Source of the DNA: Clostridiales bacterium
GTDB lineage: Bacteria > Bacillota > Clostridia > Oscillospirales > Oscillospiraceae
Assembly (NCBI GenBank): GCA_012521555.1
Contig: JAAYMC010000119.1
Span: forward strand, 1 to 47,908
Length of the DNA stretch: 47,908 nt
Direction of reading: 5' to 3'
In this document: one piece after another, positions 8,032 through 16,758 of the stretch
Numbering within the stretch: the stretch's first letter is position 1
Layout of the letters: every line of letters starts with the position of its first letter
Made by a program: the position numbers and the translations under genes
The notes under the pieces: generated by a model
The model's input: only the letters and a program-made list of their open reading frames with translations
The model's database searches: none
Told to the model about the DNA's origin: nothing

Positions 8032-9405
8032 ATGAAAATCATCATCGTCGGGTACGGGAAGGTCGGGTACAGCCTCGCCGAAAACCTTTCCGCCGAGAAC
8101 AACGACATCACCGTCATCGACAACGACGCCGAAACGCTGCGCCGCGCGGCGGACGACCTTGACGTCATGTACGTCAAGGGCAACGGCGTGAGCGCGTCCG
8201 CCCTCATGGAAGCCGGCGTGAAAAACGCCGACATCGTCATCGCCACCACGAACAGCGACGAGCTGAACATGGTCTGCTGCATGATGGCGAAAAAGCTCGG
8301 CGCGCAGCACACCATCGCGCGCATCCGCGACCCCGAGTACGCCAGCGAGCTCAACCAGCTCATGGCCGACCTCGCGCTCGACCTCGTCATCAACCCGGAA
8401 CAGGCCGTCGCCGCCGAAATTGTGCGGCTTCTGGAGTTCCCGCCCGCCATCGAGATTGAGACGTTCGCGAACGGGCGCGTTATCATGGCGGAGATGAAGG
8501 TGACGGCGGAGATGGCCATCGCCGGAAAGGCGCTGCGCGACATCGCGCAAAGCGGCCTGCCGTCCGTGCTTATCGGCGCGGTGCTCCGCGGGGAGGAAGT
8601 CGTCATCCCGCGCGGCGATTTCGTCATTGAAAGCGGCGATATCGTCTACGTCGTCGGGCGGCCGTCCCACGTCTATGACTTCAGCCGCAAAATCGGCGTA
8701 CATGTCCAGAAGATCGGCAACGTCATGATTTTAGGCGGCGGGCGCGTGGCGTATTACCTCGCCAAGACGCTCGGCGAGATGGAAATGAAGGTCAAAGTCA
8801 TCGAGCAAAACCGCGCGCGCTGCGAGGTGCTGACGGAACTCCTTCCGCGCGCGCTCATCATCAACGGGGACGGGACGGACGAGAAGCTCCTGCTGTCCGA
8901 AAACGTCGGGGATATGGCCGGTTTTATCGCCGTCACGGGGCACGACGAGGACAACGTCATCTCCGCGCTGCTGGCCAAGCAGTTCGGCGTGAAGAAGGTC
9001 ATCGCGAAGATCAACCGCGGGGCGTATTTCAGCGTCATCAAGAACATGCCCATCGACAACGTCGTCAGCCCCAAGGCGATTACGTCCAACCACATCCTGC
9101 GCTATATCCGCGGGCTGAAAAACGCCGTCGGCAACCCGGTCAAGACGCTCTACAGGCTCGTCGGCGGGCGCGTGGAGGCAGTGGAGTTTTCGGTGGACGA
9201 CCTGTCGCCCTTAATCGGCAGGCCGCTTAAAGACCTGCCCATCGCCGACGGGATTCTCATCGCCGCCATCGCGCGCGGCAACGAGATCATCATCCCGCAC
9301 GGCAACGACGAGATGAAGCAGGGCGACAGCGTCATCCTCATCACGAAAGACAAGCCGCTCACCGACTTAAGCGAAATCCTCCAGACCGAAAGCGCAGTCG
9401 AATAG
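8032..9405 (+). CDS. trkA: Trk system potassium uptake regulator TrkA
   Basis: 457 residues, the normal size for the duplicated TrkA. The N-terminal RCK/Rossmann domain begins at once (IIVGYGKVGYSLAEN, about 3-17) with the NAD-contacting acidic end of strand 2 (VIDND). A TrkA-C domain follows at about 140-220, then a second Rossmann copy (ILGGGRVAYYLAK, about 233) and a second TrkA-C domain up to the C-terminus. TrkA is the cytosolic gating ring that binds NAD(H) or ATP and controls the membrane channel TrkH/KtrB. No trkH lies in the window, so the partner must be elsewhere. The ribosome site directly before the ATG is weak (AGAAAG). The gene has its own promoter and terminator. Confidence 0.95.
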   Translation: MKIIIVGYGKVGYSLAENLSAENNDITVIDNDAETLRRAADDLDVMYVKGNGVSASALMEAGVKNADIVIATTNSDELNMVCCMMAKKLGAQHTIARIRDPEYASELNQLMADLALDLVINPEQAVAAEIVRLLEFPPAIEIETFANGRVIMAEMKVTAEMAIAGKALRDIAQSGLPSVLIGAVLRGEEVVIPRGDFVIESGDIVYVVGRPSHVYDFSRKIGVHVQKIGNVMILGGGRVAYYLAKTLGEMEMKVKVIEQNRARCEVLTELLPRALIINGDGTDEKLLLSENVGDMAGFIAVTGHDEDNVISALLAKQFGVKKVIAKINRGAYFSVIKNMPIDNVVSPKAITSNHILRYIRGLKNAVGNPVKTLYRLVGGRVEAVEFSVDDLSPLIGRPLKDLPIADGILIAAIARGNEIIIPHGNDEMKQGDSVILITKDKPLTDLSEILQTESAVE

Positions 9406-9446
9406 ACGGCGGGCTGTCGGCATGGCTGGATAAAGAATTGCATATT

Positions 9447-9481
9447 AAGGCGCTTACCGTTTCGGCGGAAAGCGCCTTTTT
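9447..9481 (+). terminator. Intrinsic terminator after trkA
   Basis: AAGGCGCT (9447-9454) pairs with AGCGCCTT (9471-9478) around an inner CCG/CGG pairing, followed by a T-run to 9481. Confidence 0.75.
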
Positions 9482-9557
9482 CGCGCAAAATCGCGACACC
9501 GCCCGCCGGAAAGGCGGCGGGATTGCGAAAAAAACGCTGTTTTTGTTTAAAGCGGTA

Positions 9558-9566
9558 TGGTAAAAT
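9558..9566 (+). promoter_or_regulatory. Probable extended -10 element for the hydrolase gene
   Basis: TGGTAAAAT (9558-9566) matches an extended -10 (TGnTAnAAT-like) 36 nt upstream of the GTG start. No convincing -35 was found at 16-18 nt, so confidence is limited. Confidence 0.4.
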
Positions 9567-9601
9567 GAGGATAACAAGAAACTTTTGAGGAGGTCACGAA
9601 A

Positions 9602-10501
9602 GTGGAGACTTGGTCAATCATCCAGCCGCCGCCCGGCTCTTTCGAGACGCCGATGGTCGACGTGAGCACCATCACACGCAAGTTCCTGGACGTACCGTAC
9701 GCCGACGGGTCCCCCAGCCAGAAGCTGGACATTTACCTGCCCGGGGAAGGGGACGGCCCGTTCCCGACGCTCATTTTCGTCCACGGCGGCGCCTTCATCT
9801 TCGGCGACAAGCGCGACACGCAGCTCCTCCAGGCCCTCGACGGCATCAACCGCGGCTACGCCGTCGTCTCCGTCGAGTACCGCCGCGCCAGAGAGGCGAA
9901 GTTCCCCGCCGGGCTGTTCGACGTCAAGGCCGCCATCCGCTTTTTGCGCGCCCACGCGAAAGAGTACAAGCTCGACCCGGAGCGTTTTGCCTCCTGCGGC
10001 GACAGCGCCGGCGGCTATTACGTCGTCATGGCGGCGGCGACGCAGGGCAACCCCGCCTTTGAGGACTATTCGATGGGCAACGCAGGTGTCTCCAGCGCCG
10101 TGTCAGCGGTGGTCAGCTGGTTTGGCTGCTACGACATGGTGCGCATCCGCCGCACCATCGCGCCCGACTCCCCGATTGCCAATCCGGACTTTCCGGATAT
10201 CGACGTGCTGCTCCTCGGCGCCCCGTCGACGGACATTGAGGGGCTGATGTACTTTACCAACCCCCTCAACTTCATCACGCCCGACTTCCCGCCCATTTAC
10301 GTCTCCCACGGGACGGCCGACGTGATTGTGAACGTGGAGCAGTCGCTGCTCCTCGCCGAAAAGCTGCGGGAAGTCCTCCCGCCGGAGAAATACGAGGTGG
10401 ACATCCTCGAGGGGTTTAACCACGGCGGGTTTGACCTGCGCTGGAACGACAAGGAGTACATCGACCGGACGTTTGCCTTCCTCGACCGCTTCATGAAATG
10501 A
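9602..10501 (+). CDS. Alpha/beta hydrolase of the hormone-sensitive-lipase type (esterase/lipase)
   Basis: 299 residues from a GTG start preceded by GAGGAGG with 8-nt spacing. The oxyanion motif is HGGAF (family HGGG), the nucleophile elbow is GDSAGG, the acid is probably the Asp in GTADVIV and the general base the His in FNHGGFD; all sit in the family order. No signal peptide is visible, so it should be cytosolic. Such enzymes cleave short acyl or aryl esters; the substrate is unknown. A paralogous but diverged hydrolase lies at 19713-20621. It converges on pyc, with a shared bidirectional hairpin between them. Confidence 0.88.
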   Translation: METWSIIQPPPGSFETPMVDVSTITRKFLDVPYADGSPSQKLDIYLPGEGDGPFPTLIFVHGGAFIFGDKRDTQLLQALDGINRGYAVVSVEYRRAREAKFPAGLFDVKAAIRFLRAHAKEYKLDPERFASCGDSAGGYYVVMAAATQGNPAFEDYSMGNAGVSSAVSAVVSWFGCYDMVRIRRTIAPDSPIANPDFPDIDVLLLGAPSTDIEGLMYFTNPLNFITPDFPPIYVSHGTADVIVNVEQSLLLAEKLREVLPPEKYEVDILEGFNHGGFDLRWNDKEYIDRTFAFLDRFMK

Positions 10502-10502
10502 G

Positions 10503-10536
10503 AAAAGCCCTTTCCGGCTTGCCGGAAAGGGCTTTT
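10503..10536. terminator. Bidirectional terminator between the hydrolase and pyc
   Basis: Perfect 15-bp stem AAAAGCCCTTTCCGG / its complement (10503-10517, 10522-10536), 4-nt loop, A-run on the left and T-run on the right. It lies in the 44-nt gap between two convergent genes and can serve both strands. Confidence 0.9.
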
Positions 10537-10545
10537 TTAGGCTGT

Positions 10546-13500
10546 TTACTTGATGGTGATGAGCAGCTCGCCGGCTTTGACCGTCTGTCCGGGGGCCACG
10601 AGGACCTGGTCCACCGTGCCGGACATGCGCGCGACGACGCTCGTCTCCATCTTCATGGCCTCGATGATGGCGAGCACCTGGTTGACTTCAACCTTGTCGC
10701 CCGGTTTGACGTTGACTTTTGAAATCATGCCGGGGATTGACGCGCCCACCTGGCTCTTGTCCTCGGGGTTGGCCAGCACGACGTGCTTCGTCGACTTCTC
10801 CGCGGACGGGTCGGGCACGGTGACGTCCCGCCGCAGGCCGTTGAGCTCGAAGTGGACGTTGCGCGTGCCGTCTTCGTTGAGGGTGCCAAGGCCCAGGAAC
10901 TTGATGATGAGCGTCTTGCCGTTTTCGATCTCCACCGTCGTCGTCTCGCCGACGGCCATGCCCTCGAAGAAAACGTGGCTGTTGAGGTTCGTGACGGGGC
11001 CGTATTCCTGGCAGTGCTTGTAATACTCCATCATGACCTTCGGGTACAGGCACCACGAGATGAGGTCGCGCTTTGTCGGGTCGGGCGTGTACTTGCTCAC
11101 TTCCTCGCGGACCTTATCCCAGTCGACGGGCTCGAGCAGCTCGCCGGGGCGGCAGGTAATCGGCTTTTCGCCCTTGAGGACGACGCGCTGGAGGTCTTCC
11201 GGGAAGCCCCACGCGGGCTGGCCCATCATGCCCTTGAAGTAGCTGACGACGGAGTCGGGGAAGGTGAGGGCCTCGCCCTTTTCCACGATGTTCTCCGGCG
11301 TGAGGTTGTTTTGCACCATGAAGATGGCCAGGTCCCCGACCATCTTCGACGACGGCGTGACCTTCACAAGGTCGCCGAGCATGTCGTTGACGGTCTTGTA
11401 CATCTCCTTGACCTCTTCGAAGCGGTCGCCGAGGCCGAGGGAGACGACTTGCGGGTACAGGTTTGTGTACTGGCCGCCGGGGATTTCGTAGCGATAGATT
11501 TCCGTCATCGGGGCGGTCAGGCCCGTGTCGAAGGCCTTGTAGTACTTGCGCACGTCCGACCAGTACTCGTCGAGCTTCTGCAGGCGGTCGGGGTTAAGGC
11601 CCGTATCCCGCTCCGTGCCCTGAAGGGCGGTGACGACGGAGTTCATTGACGGCTGCGACGTGAATGACGACATCGACGCAATCGCCGTGTCGACGATGTC
11701 CACGCCGGCCTCCGAGGCGAGGAGGATGGCCGCGACCTGGTTGCCGCTTGTGTCGTGCGTGTGCAGGCGGACGGGGATGCCGATCTCCTGCTTGAGGGCG
11801 GAGATGAGCTTTTTCGCGGCGTAGGGCTTTAAGAGGCCCGACATGTCCTTAATCGCGAGGATGTGCGCGCCGCGGCGCTCAAGCTCCTTGGCCATGTCGA
11901 CGTAATACTTGAGCGTATATTTGTCGCGCTTCGGGTCGAGAATATCGCCGGTGTAGCAGACGGCCGCCTCGAGGATTTTGCCCTGCCTCAAGACTTCGTC
12001 CATGGCCACTTCCATGCCGGGAATCCAGTTGAGCGAGTCGAAGACGCGGAACACGTCGATGCCGCTGCGGGCGGCCTCCTGGACGAACGCGCGCACGAGG
12101 TTGTCCGGGTAGTTCGTGTAGCCGACGGCGTTTGAGCCGCGCAGGAGCATCTGGAAGAGGATGTTCGGTATTTTCCTGCGCAGCCGGTCGAGCCGCTCCC
12201 ACGGGTCTTCATGCAGGAAGCGGTAGGCGACGTCGAACGTGGCGCCGCCCCACATCTCCAGCGCGAAAGCGTCAGAGAGGATGTCGGCCGTCGCTTCCGC
12301 GACGTTGACCATGTCGATGGTGCGCAGCCGCGTACTGAACAGCGACTGGTGCGCGTCGCGCATGGTCGTGTCGGCGATGAGGAGCTTTTTCTGGGCGAGG
12401 ATCCAGTCCCGCACGGCCTCGGGGCCCTTTTCGTCAAGCAGCTGCTTGAGGCCCGGCGGGGGCGGGCGGCGAACCGGCTCGGGAATCCGCGGCTCGACGT
12501 ACTCCGGCTTTTCCGACGCGCTGCCGGAGACCTGTATGTTGGCGATGTAGCGGAGCAGGCGCGTGCCGCGGTCGCGCGAGCCGGTAAACTCGAACAGCTC
12601 GGGCGCGTTGTCGATAAACTTCGTGTGGCAGTTGCCCGAGAGGAAGACGGGGTGGTGGAGTATGTTCGTGACGAACGGGATGTTCGTCTTCACGCCGCGG
12701 ATGTGCAGCTCGTTGATGGCGCGCACCGCCCTGCGGCACACGCCGGCGAAGGTGTTGTCCCAGACGGTGACCTTGACGAGCAGCGAGTCGTAGTAGGGCG
12801 AGATGACGACGCCCGTCGCGGCGTTGCCGCCGTCAAGGCGCACGCCGAAGCCGCCGCCGGAGCGGTAGGACGTAATCTTGCCCGTGTCGGGGGCGAAGTT
12901 GTTGGCGGGGTCCTCCGTCGTCACGCGGCACTGCAGGGCGTAGCCGTTGAGTTTCACGTCCTCCTGCGAGGTGATGCCGATGTCGGGGTGGCTTAAGGGG
13001 TGCCCTTCGGCGATGAGGATCTGGGCGCGGACGATGTCGATGCCCGTGACCATTTCCGTGACCGTGTGCTCGACCTGGATGCGCGGGTTCATCTCAATGA
13101 AGTAGTAGTTGCCGTTCCTGTCGACGAGGAACTCGACGGTGCCGGCGCTCACGTACCCCACCTTTTTCGCGATTTTGACGGCGTCTTCATAGAGCCTCTC
13201 GCGGACTTCCTTCGGGATGGAGAAGGCGGGGGCGAACTCCACGACCTTCTGGTAGCGGCGCTGCAGGGAGCAGTCGCGCTCGAACAGGTGCACGACGTTG
13301 CCGTGCGTGTCGGCGAGGATCTGCACCTCGACGTGCTTCGGCTCCACGAGGAACTTCTCGATGAAGATGTCGTCGTTGCCGAACGCCTTTTTCGCCTCGC
13401 TCTTGACGAGCTCGAACGCGGGCTTGACCTCCTCCGGCTTGTCGCAGCGGCGCATGCCGCGCCCGCCGCCGCCGCCGGCCGCCTTTAAAATGACGGGGAA

Positions 13501-13971
13501 GCCGAACGAGATGGCTTTTTCAAGCGCCTCGTCGGCGTCTTTCAGCGGCTCCGTCACGCCCGGGATGACCGGGACGCCGCAGGACTGCGCGATGGCCTTG
13601 GCGCTGAGCTTGTCGCCCATCTTGGCCAGGACGCTCGACGGCGGGCCGATGAACGTGATGCCCGCCTCCTCGCACGCCCTCGCAAACTCCGGATTCTCGG
13701 ACAAAAAGCCGTAGCCGGGGTGGATGGCGTCGACATGGTGGTGCTTGGCCAGGTCGATGATGGCGGGGATGTCGAGGTACGCGCCCAAGGGGCTCTTGTT
13801 CTTGCCGATGAGGTAGGACTCGTCTGCGTGCGTGCGGAACAGGCTGAGCGCGTCTTCGTTGGAGTAAATCGCCACTGTATTCAGACCAAGGTCGTAGCAG
13901 GCCCTGAAGATTCGTATCGCAATCTCGCCGCGGTTTGCGGCGAGGACCTTTTTAAATTCTTTAACGGCTAT
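10546..13971 (-). CDS. pyc: Pyruvate carboxylase, apparently initiating at an ATA codon
   Basis: 1141 residues, the family's usual length, if read from 13971. The biotin carboxylase domain starts with VLAANRGEIAIRI and holds the ATP-grasp glycine loop GGGGGRGMRR. The carboxyltransferase domain begins near residue 520 (DTTMRDAHQS), and the biotinyl domain carries EAMKMET with Lys1107. The enzyme carboxylates pyruvate to oxaloacetate in the cytosol, feeding aspartate-family synthesis (compare hom, lysC, dapL here). The start is odd: AAGGGAGG (13987-13980) is followed 8 nt later by ATA, which opens the conserved frame. No in-frame ATG, GTG or TTG occurs before a GTG at 13875, which would delete 32 conserved residues. 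A single base error in an ATG is the simplest alternative. Confidence 0.93.
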   Translation of the reverse strand: MAVKEFKKVLAANRGEIAIRIFRACYDLGLNTVAIYSNEDALSLFRTHADESYLIGKNKSPLGAYLDIPAIIDLAKHHHVDAIHPGYGFLSENPEFARACEEAGITFIGPPSSVLAKMGDKLSAKAIAQSCGVPVIPGVTEPLKDADEALEKAISFGFPVILKAAGGGGGRGMRRCDKPEEVKPAFELVKSEAKKAFGNDDIFIEKFLVEPKHVEVQILADTHGNVVHLFERDCSLQRRYQKVVEFAPAFSIPKEVRERLYEDAVKIAKKVGYVSAGTVEFLVDRNGNYYFIEMNPRIQVEHTVTEMVTGIDIVRAQILIAEGHPLSHPDIGITSQEDVKLNGYALQCRVTTEDPANNFAPDTGKITSYRSGGGFGVRLDGGNAATGVVISPYYDSLLVKVTVWDNTFAGVCRRAVRAINELHIRGVKTNIPFVTNILHHPVFLSGNCHTKFIDNAPELFEFTGSRDRGTRLLRYIANIQVSGSASEKPEYVEPRIPEPVRRPPPPGLKQLLDEKGPEAVRDWILAQKKLLIADTTMRDAHQSLFSTRLRTIDMVNVAEATADILSDAFALEMWGGATFDVAYRFLHEDPWERLDRLRRKIPNILFQMLLRGSNAVGYTNYPDNLVRAFVQEAARSGIDVFRVFDSLNWIPGMEVAMDEVLRQGKILEAAVCYTGDILDPKRDKYTLKYYVDMAKELERRGAHILAIKDMSGLLKPYAAKKLISALKQEIGIPVRLHTHDTSGNQVAAILLASEAGVDIVDTAIASMSSFTSQPSMNSVVTALQGTERDTGLNPDRLQKLDEYWSDVRKYYKAFDTGLTAPMTEIYRYEIPGGQYTNLYPQVVSLGLGDRFEEVKEMYKTVNDMLGDLVKVTPSSKMVGDLAIFMVQNNLTPENIVEKGEALTFPDSVVSYFKGMMGQPAWGFPEDLQRVVLKGEKPITCRPGELLEPVDWDKVREEVSKYTPDPTKRDLISWCLYPKVMMEYYKHCQEYGPVTNLNSHVFFEGMAVGETTTVEIENGKTLIIKFLGLGTLNEDGTRNVHFELNGLRRDVTVPDPSAEKSTKHVVLANPEDKSQVGASIPGMISKVNVKPGDKVEVNQVLAIIEAMKMETSVVARMSGTVDQVLVAPGQTVKAGELLITIK

Positions 13972-14025
13972 GACAACCGCCTCCCTTGAGAAAATGCAAG
14001 ATTTGAAGTTCCCAGTTGCAAAATC

Positions 14026-14054
14026 ATTATATTCCGTTTCCTTGAAAAGAACAA
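14026..14054 (-). promoter_or_regulatory. Promoter for pyc
   Basis: Minus strand TTGTTC (14054-14049), 17-nt spacer, TATAAT (14031-14026). Transcription would start near 14019, leaving a leader of about 48 nt that contains no usable ATG before the AAGGGAGG site. The rest of the 345-nt gap (13972-14316) holds a small ACGCCG/CGGCGT hairpin at 14145-14160 and the ruvX promoter. Confidence 0.75.
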
Positions 14055-14263
14055 GAGGCTTCCCTTAAAAATGCAAATATTATTCAAAGTTACAAGAAGA
14101 AAGTCCAAATATGCGGGATGAATAGGGAAATTTAATGAAGGAAAACGCCGAAAGCGGCGTCATTTCGGCGCGCAGCCCGGCTTGAAAGAGGCCTCAGGCG
14201 GCCAAAAAAGTCCCTGAGACGCCGTGCGCGCGGGGCGGGAGCGGTTTTACTGGTGGCAAAAGC

Positions 14264-14292
14264 TTGTGCTGGCGGGGAGGGGCGTGTATACT
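14264..14292 (+). promoter_or_regulatory. Promoter for ruvX
   Basis: TTGTGC (14264-14269), 17-nt spacer, TATACT (14287-14292), 24 nt upstream of the start at 14317. Confidence 0.6.
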
Positions 14293-14316
14293 GATGAAGG
14301 AAAGGACAGGTGGAAC

Positions 14317-14754
14317 ATGCGGATTATGGCAGTGGACCTCGGCGACCAGAGGACGGGCGTGGCCGTGTCGGATTTAAGCGGCACCATCGCCGGGGAGACG
14401 TTCGTGATCAGCGGCTGGCAGCCTGAGGCCGTGGCCGAAAAAATAGCCGAGGAGGCGCGAAATCGGGGCGTTTCGCGCGTTGTCCTCGGGTATCCGAAAA
14501 ATATGGACGGCTCGGCCGGCCCGCGCGCGGAAAAAAGCGCGGCGTTTGCCGGACTGCTAAGGGAAAGGCACGGGCTGGACGTCGTGCTGTGGGACGAGCG
14601 GCTGACCACCGTGGACGCCCACAGGATTTTGTCGGAGGTCAATGTGCGCGGGACAAAGCGAAAAAAGACGGTCGACGCCGTCGCCGCCGCGCTTATTCTC
14701 GAGTCGTATCTTGCGTCCCTTCGTCAGGGCGGCGCGTCTCCGGGCACTTTCTGA
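14317..14754 (+). CDS. ruvX: RuvX/YqgF family putative Holliday junction resolvase / pre-16S rRNA nuclease
   Basis: 145 residues from the ATG at 14317 (AGGACAGG upstream); the open frame extends further 5' but without a ribosome site. RNase H-fold motifs are in order: AVDLGDQRTGVAVSD with the first catalytic Asp, VVLGYPKNMDGS in the middle, LWDERLTTV, and the C-terminal Asp in VDAVAAALILE. The family is an essential cytosolic nuclease in many bacteria, linked to 16S rRNA 5' maturation and possibly recombination. The last 62 nt overlap the convergent gene at 14693-15100, so the C-terminus and that gene's C-terminus share DNA on opposite strands. Confidence 0.9.
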   Translation: MRIMAVDLGDQRTGVAVSDLSGTIAGETFVISGWQPEAVAEKIAEEARNRGVSRVVLGYPKNMDGSAGPRAEKSAAFAGLLRERHGLDVVLWDERLTTVDAHRILSEVNVRGTKRKKTVDAVAAALILESYLASLRQGGASPGTF

Positions 14755-15100
14755 AAAGCTCCGTGATGCCGATGATGACGACGAACGCGCCGAAAATTTT
14801 GCGCACGACCTGTGTGTCAAGCCCCGTGGCGAGCAGGGAGGAGAGCGCCGTCGTGACGGCGCCGGCGGCGACGGCGCACAGGGCGAGCTTTATGTCGATC
14901 AGGCGGTTTTTCAGGTGCGAGACAAGCGCCGTCAGCGACGTCGGCAGAAAATAGAGAAGGTTGATGCCCTGTGAAAGCGGCTGGTCCATTCCTTGCACGC
15001 CCGTCATAAACAGGATGAGCAGCGACCCTCCGCCGACGCCCCACGCGGACAGGACGCCCGTCACGCCGCCGGCGAGAAGCGCGATAATCCAGTCCTTCAT
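14693..15100 (-). CDS. Half-size TSUP (TauE/SafE, DUF81) family membrane protein, second of a pair
   Basis: 135 residues, about half of a usual TSUP permease (about 250). It opens with IIALLAGGVTGVLSAWGVGGGSLL, read as a membrane segment with the Gly-rich G-x-GGG signature, and has about four hydrophobic helices followed by a charged tail (ETRRPDEGTQDTTRE). Its ATG overlaps the stop of the preceding TSUP half (TGATG), so the two are translationally coupled and probably form a heterodimer equal to one full transporter. Family members export sulfite, sulfoacetate or other anions; the substrate here is unknown. The 3' end overlaps ruvX. Confidence 0.85.
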   Translation of the reverse strand: MKDWIIALLAGGVTGVLSAWGVGGGSLLILFMTGVQGMDQPLSQGINLLYFLPTSLTALVSHLKNRLIDIKLALCAVAAGAVTTALSSLLATGLDTQVVRKIFGAFVVIIGITELFRKCPETRRPDEGTQDTTRE

Positions 15101-15459
15101 CAGCTTGCGATTGCGCGCACGCCGCCGATAATCAGCAGGATGCCGAATATCCGGTGCAGCAGCTTTGTGGGGACTTTGCCGAAGATCCGGCCGCCGATAA
15201 ACCCGCCGGCAAGCCCACCGATGAGGTAGGGCAGGGCGCGCAGGAAGTCAAACTCCGTCCTCAGCAGGTAGACGGCGGCCGAGACGGCGCACAAGGGCAG
15301 GATGATAAAGACGGACGAGGCAAACGCCTTGCGCTGGTCCATTTTGACCCAGCCGATGAGAAGCGGCACGAGCACCATGCCGCCTCCCGCGCCGAAAAAT
15401 CCGTTGACGACGCCGGCCGCCGCGCCCGCGAGGGCGCTTTTTGCTTTATCCGAAAGCAT
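15100..15459 (-). CDS. Half-size TSUP (TauE/SafE, DUF81) family membrane protein, first of a pair
   Basis: 119 residues, starting at the ATG at 15459 after GGAGG (spacer about 9). The N-terminus LAGAAAGVVNGFFGAGGGMV carries the GAGGG signature of TSUP N-terminal repeats, and about four membrane helices follow. A single DUF81 repeat is present; the second repeat is encoded by the next gene, whose ATG overlaps this stop. It is downstream of ytvI in the same orientation, 65 nt away. The longer open frame starting at 15945 is a shadow of ytvI. Confidence 0.87.
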   Translation of the reverse strand: MLSDKAKSALAGAAAGVVNGFFGAGGGMVLVPLLIGWVKMDQRKAFASSVFIILPLCAVSAAVYLLRTEFDFLRALPYLIGGLAGGFIGGRIFGKVPTKLLHRIFGILLIIGGVRAIAS

Positions 15460-15524
15460 GAGGCTTGTCCTCCTTAAGTTGATAGTCCGCGTATCGCACG
15501 GGAAAACGCCGGTAAAGCGGCGCG

Positions 15525-16598
15525 CTATGATTTCCACAGGCGGATATAGCCCTTGTCGTTGAGATGTTTGAGCAGGATGAGCCCCAAGGGGAAAAGGATC
15601 ATCCCCAAAACGCCCGCCGCGCAAAAGCCGATGTACAGGGCCAGCAGTGTGGCAAACGGCGGCAGGCCGATCTGCACGCCGATGAGTTTGGGCTCGAGGA
15701 TGTTGCGCAAAACGGTGTTGAAGGCAAAGAGCAGGACGAGCCCGAACGCAAAGCGCGTGTCGCCGCTGATGAGCGACACGGCGGCCCACGGGACGAGGAT
15801 CGTGCCGGAGCCGAGCATGGGCAGCGCGTCGACGACGGCTATAAGCAGGGCCAGCAGGATGGCAAACTCGATGCGCATGAAGAGAAAGGCGGCGGCCATC
15901 TCGGCAAACGTGATGCCGGAGAGCATCAGCTGGGCTTTGAGCCATTTTCCGAAGGTGCTGATAAGGTCGTTTTTCAGCTCCTTGAACGCGCGGTGCTTGT
16001 CGCGCGGGATCTGGCGCAGGATAAACGCGCGCACCTCGGCGTAACCGCTGCTGATGAAGTACGTGCTGATGGCGCAGGTGATGAAGAACACGAGGAAACG
16101 CGGAGTGATTTTCGCCGCGCCCGAGAGGAGCGGAAGCAGCCTCGCGGACAGCTCCGCGGGAAGCTCCGCGCTCTTTTTCACAAACCCGTCGAGCATCCCG
16201 TTGAGGTAATTTTGAATTTCTTCCGGGGCGTTGCTGACGAAGTTTTCAACGTGCGCGCCGAGCGTGGAAAATACGTTTGAGAGGTCCTTCAGCAGGGAGG
16301 GCAGGCGCCGGAGGAAGGCCGTCAGCTCGATTACGGCGCGGCCGATTGCGAGGGCCGTGAGCGTGACGAGGGCGGAAAAGATGATGAGGGTGCAAAGGCC
16401 GGACGCCGCGGTGCGGCGAAAGCGCGCCTTCTGCACGAGGAAGGAGACGGCCGGCTCAATCAGGCGCGAGATGGCGAAGGCGAGGATGAAGGGCAAAAGC
16501 CACGGCAGGGCGTACCGGATAAAAAGCCACAGGATGGCGCAGGCGGCAAGCGCATAGAGCGCGTACAGAGCGTAGCGCAGATGCTTGCTTTCAGGCAT
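15525..16598 (-). CDS. ytvI: AI-2E family permease, YtvI-like sporulation integral membrane protein
   Basis: 357 residues from the ATG at 16598 (a longer frame begins at 16676). Two N-terminal membrane helices, a soluble middle region (about 100-200) rich in Leu/Phe/Ser, then five or so helices including LLALLIAVVDALPMLGSGT, the AI-2E signature loop, and the PxxxGxxxGLPP-like EPKLIGVQIGLPPF. Length and sequence fit the YtvI subgroup found in spore-forming Firmicutes. The family includes Na+/H+ and autoinducer-2 exporters; the YtvI substrate is unknown. It heads an operon with the two TSUP halves. The ribosome site is weak (GGGCGGTGG). Confidence 0.85.
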   Translation of the reverse strand: MPESKHLRYALYALYALAACAILWLFIRYALPWLLPFILAFAISRLIEPAVSFLVQKARFRRTAASGLCTLIIFSALVTLTALAIGRAVIELTAFLRRLPSLLKDLSNVFSTLGAHVENFVSNAPEEIQNYLNGMLDGFVKKSAELPAELSARLLPLLSGAAKITPRFLVFFITCAISTYFISSGYAEVRAFILRQIPRDKHRAFKELKNDLISTFGKWLKAQLMLSGITFAEMAAAFLFMRIEFAILLALLIAVVDALPMLGSGTILVPWAAVSLISGDTRFAFGLVLLFAFNTVLRNILEPKLIGVQIGLPPFATLLALYIGFCAAGVLGMILFPLGLILLKHLNDKGYIRLWKS

Positions 16599-16729
16599 TA
16601 TGGCCCACCGCCCTTTCGTCGTGTTCTGCGCGCGCGGCGCGCTGGAGACACCTGCCATGTTATGCAGAATATACATTTAGCACACGTCACAAGACAGTAT
16701 TCATATAATTGTATACAGTGCGTAAACTG

Positions 16730-16758
16730 TTGCAGAAAATTAGATACTATGGTAGTAT
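16730..16758 (+). promoter_or_regulatory. Promoter for hom-lysC with an inverted repeat over the -10
   Basis: TTGCAG (16730-16735), 17-nt spacer, TAGTAT (16753-16758). The -10 is the right arm of ATACTA-tgg-TAGTAT (16744-16758), a possible repressor site. The divergent gap 16599-16883 is AT-rich, unlike its surroundings, and holds two ATTCGTT copies (16825-16831, 16835-16841). No clear ytvI promoter was found. Confidence 0.6.
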
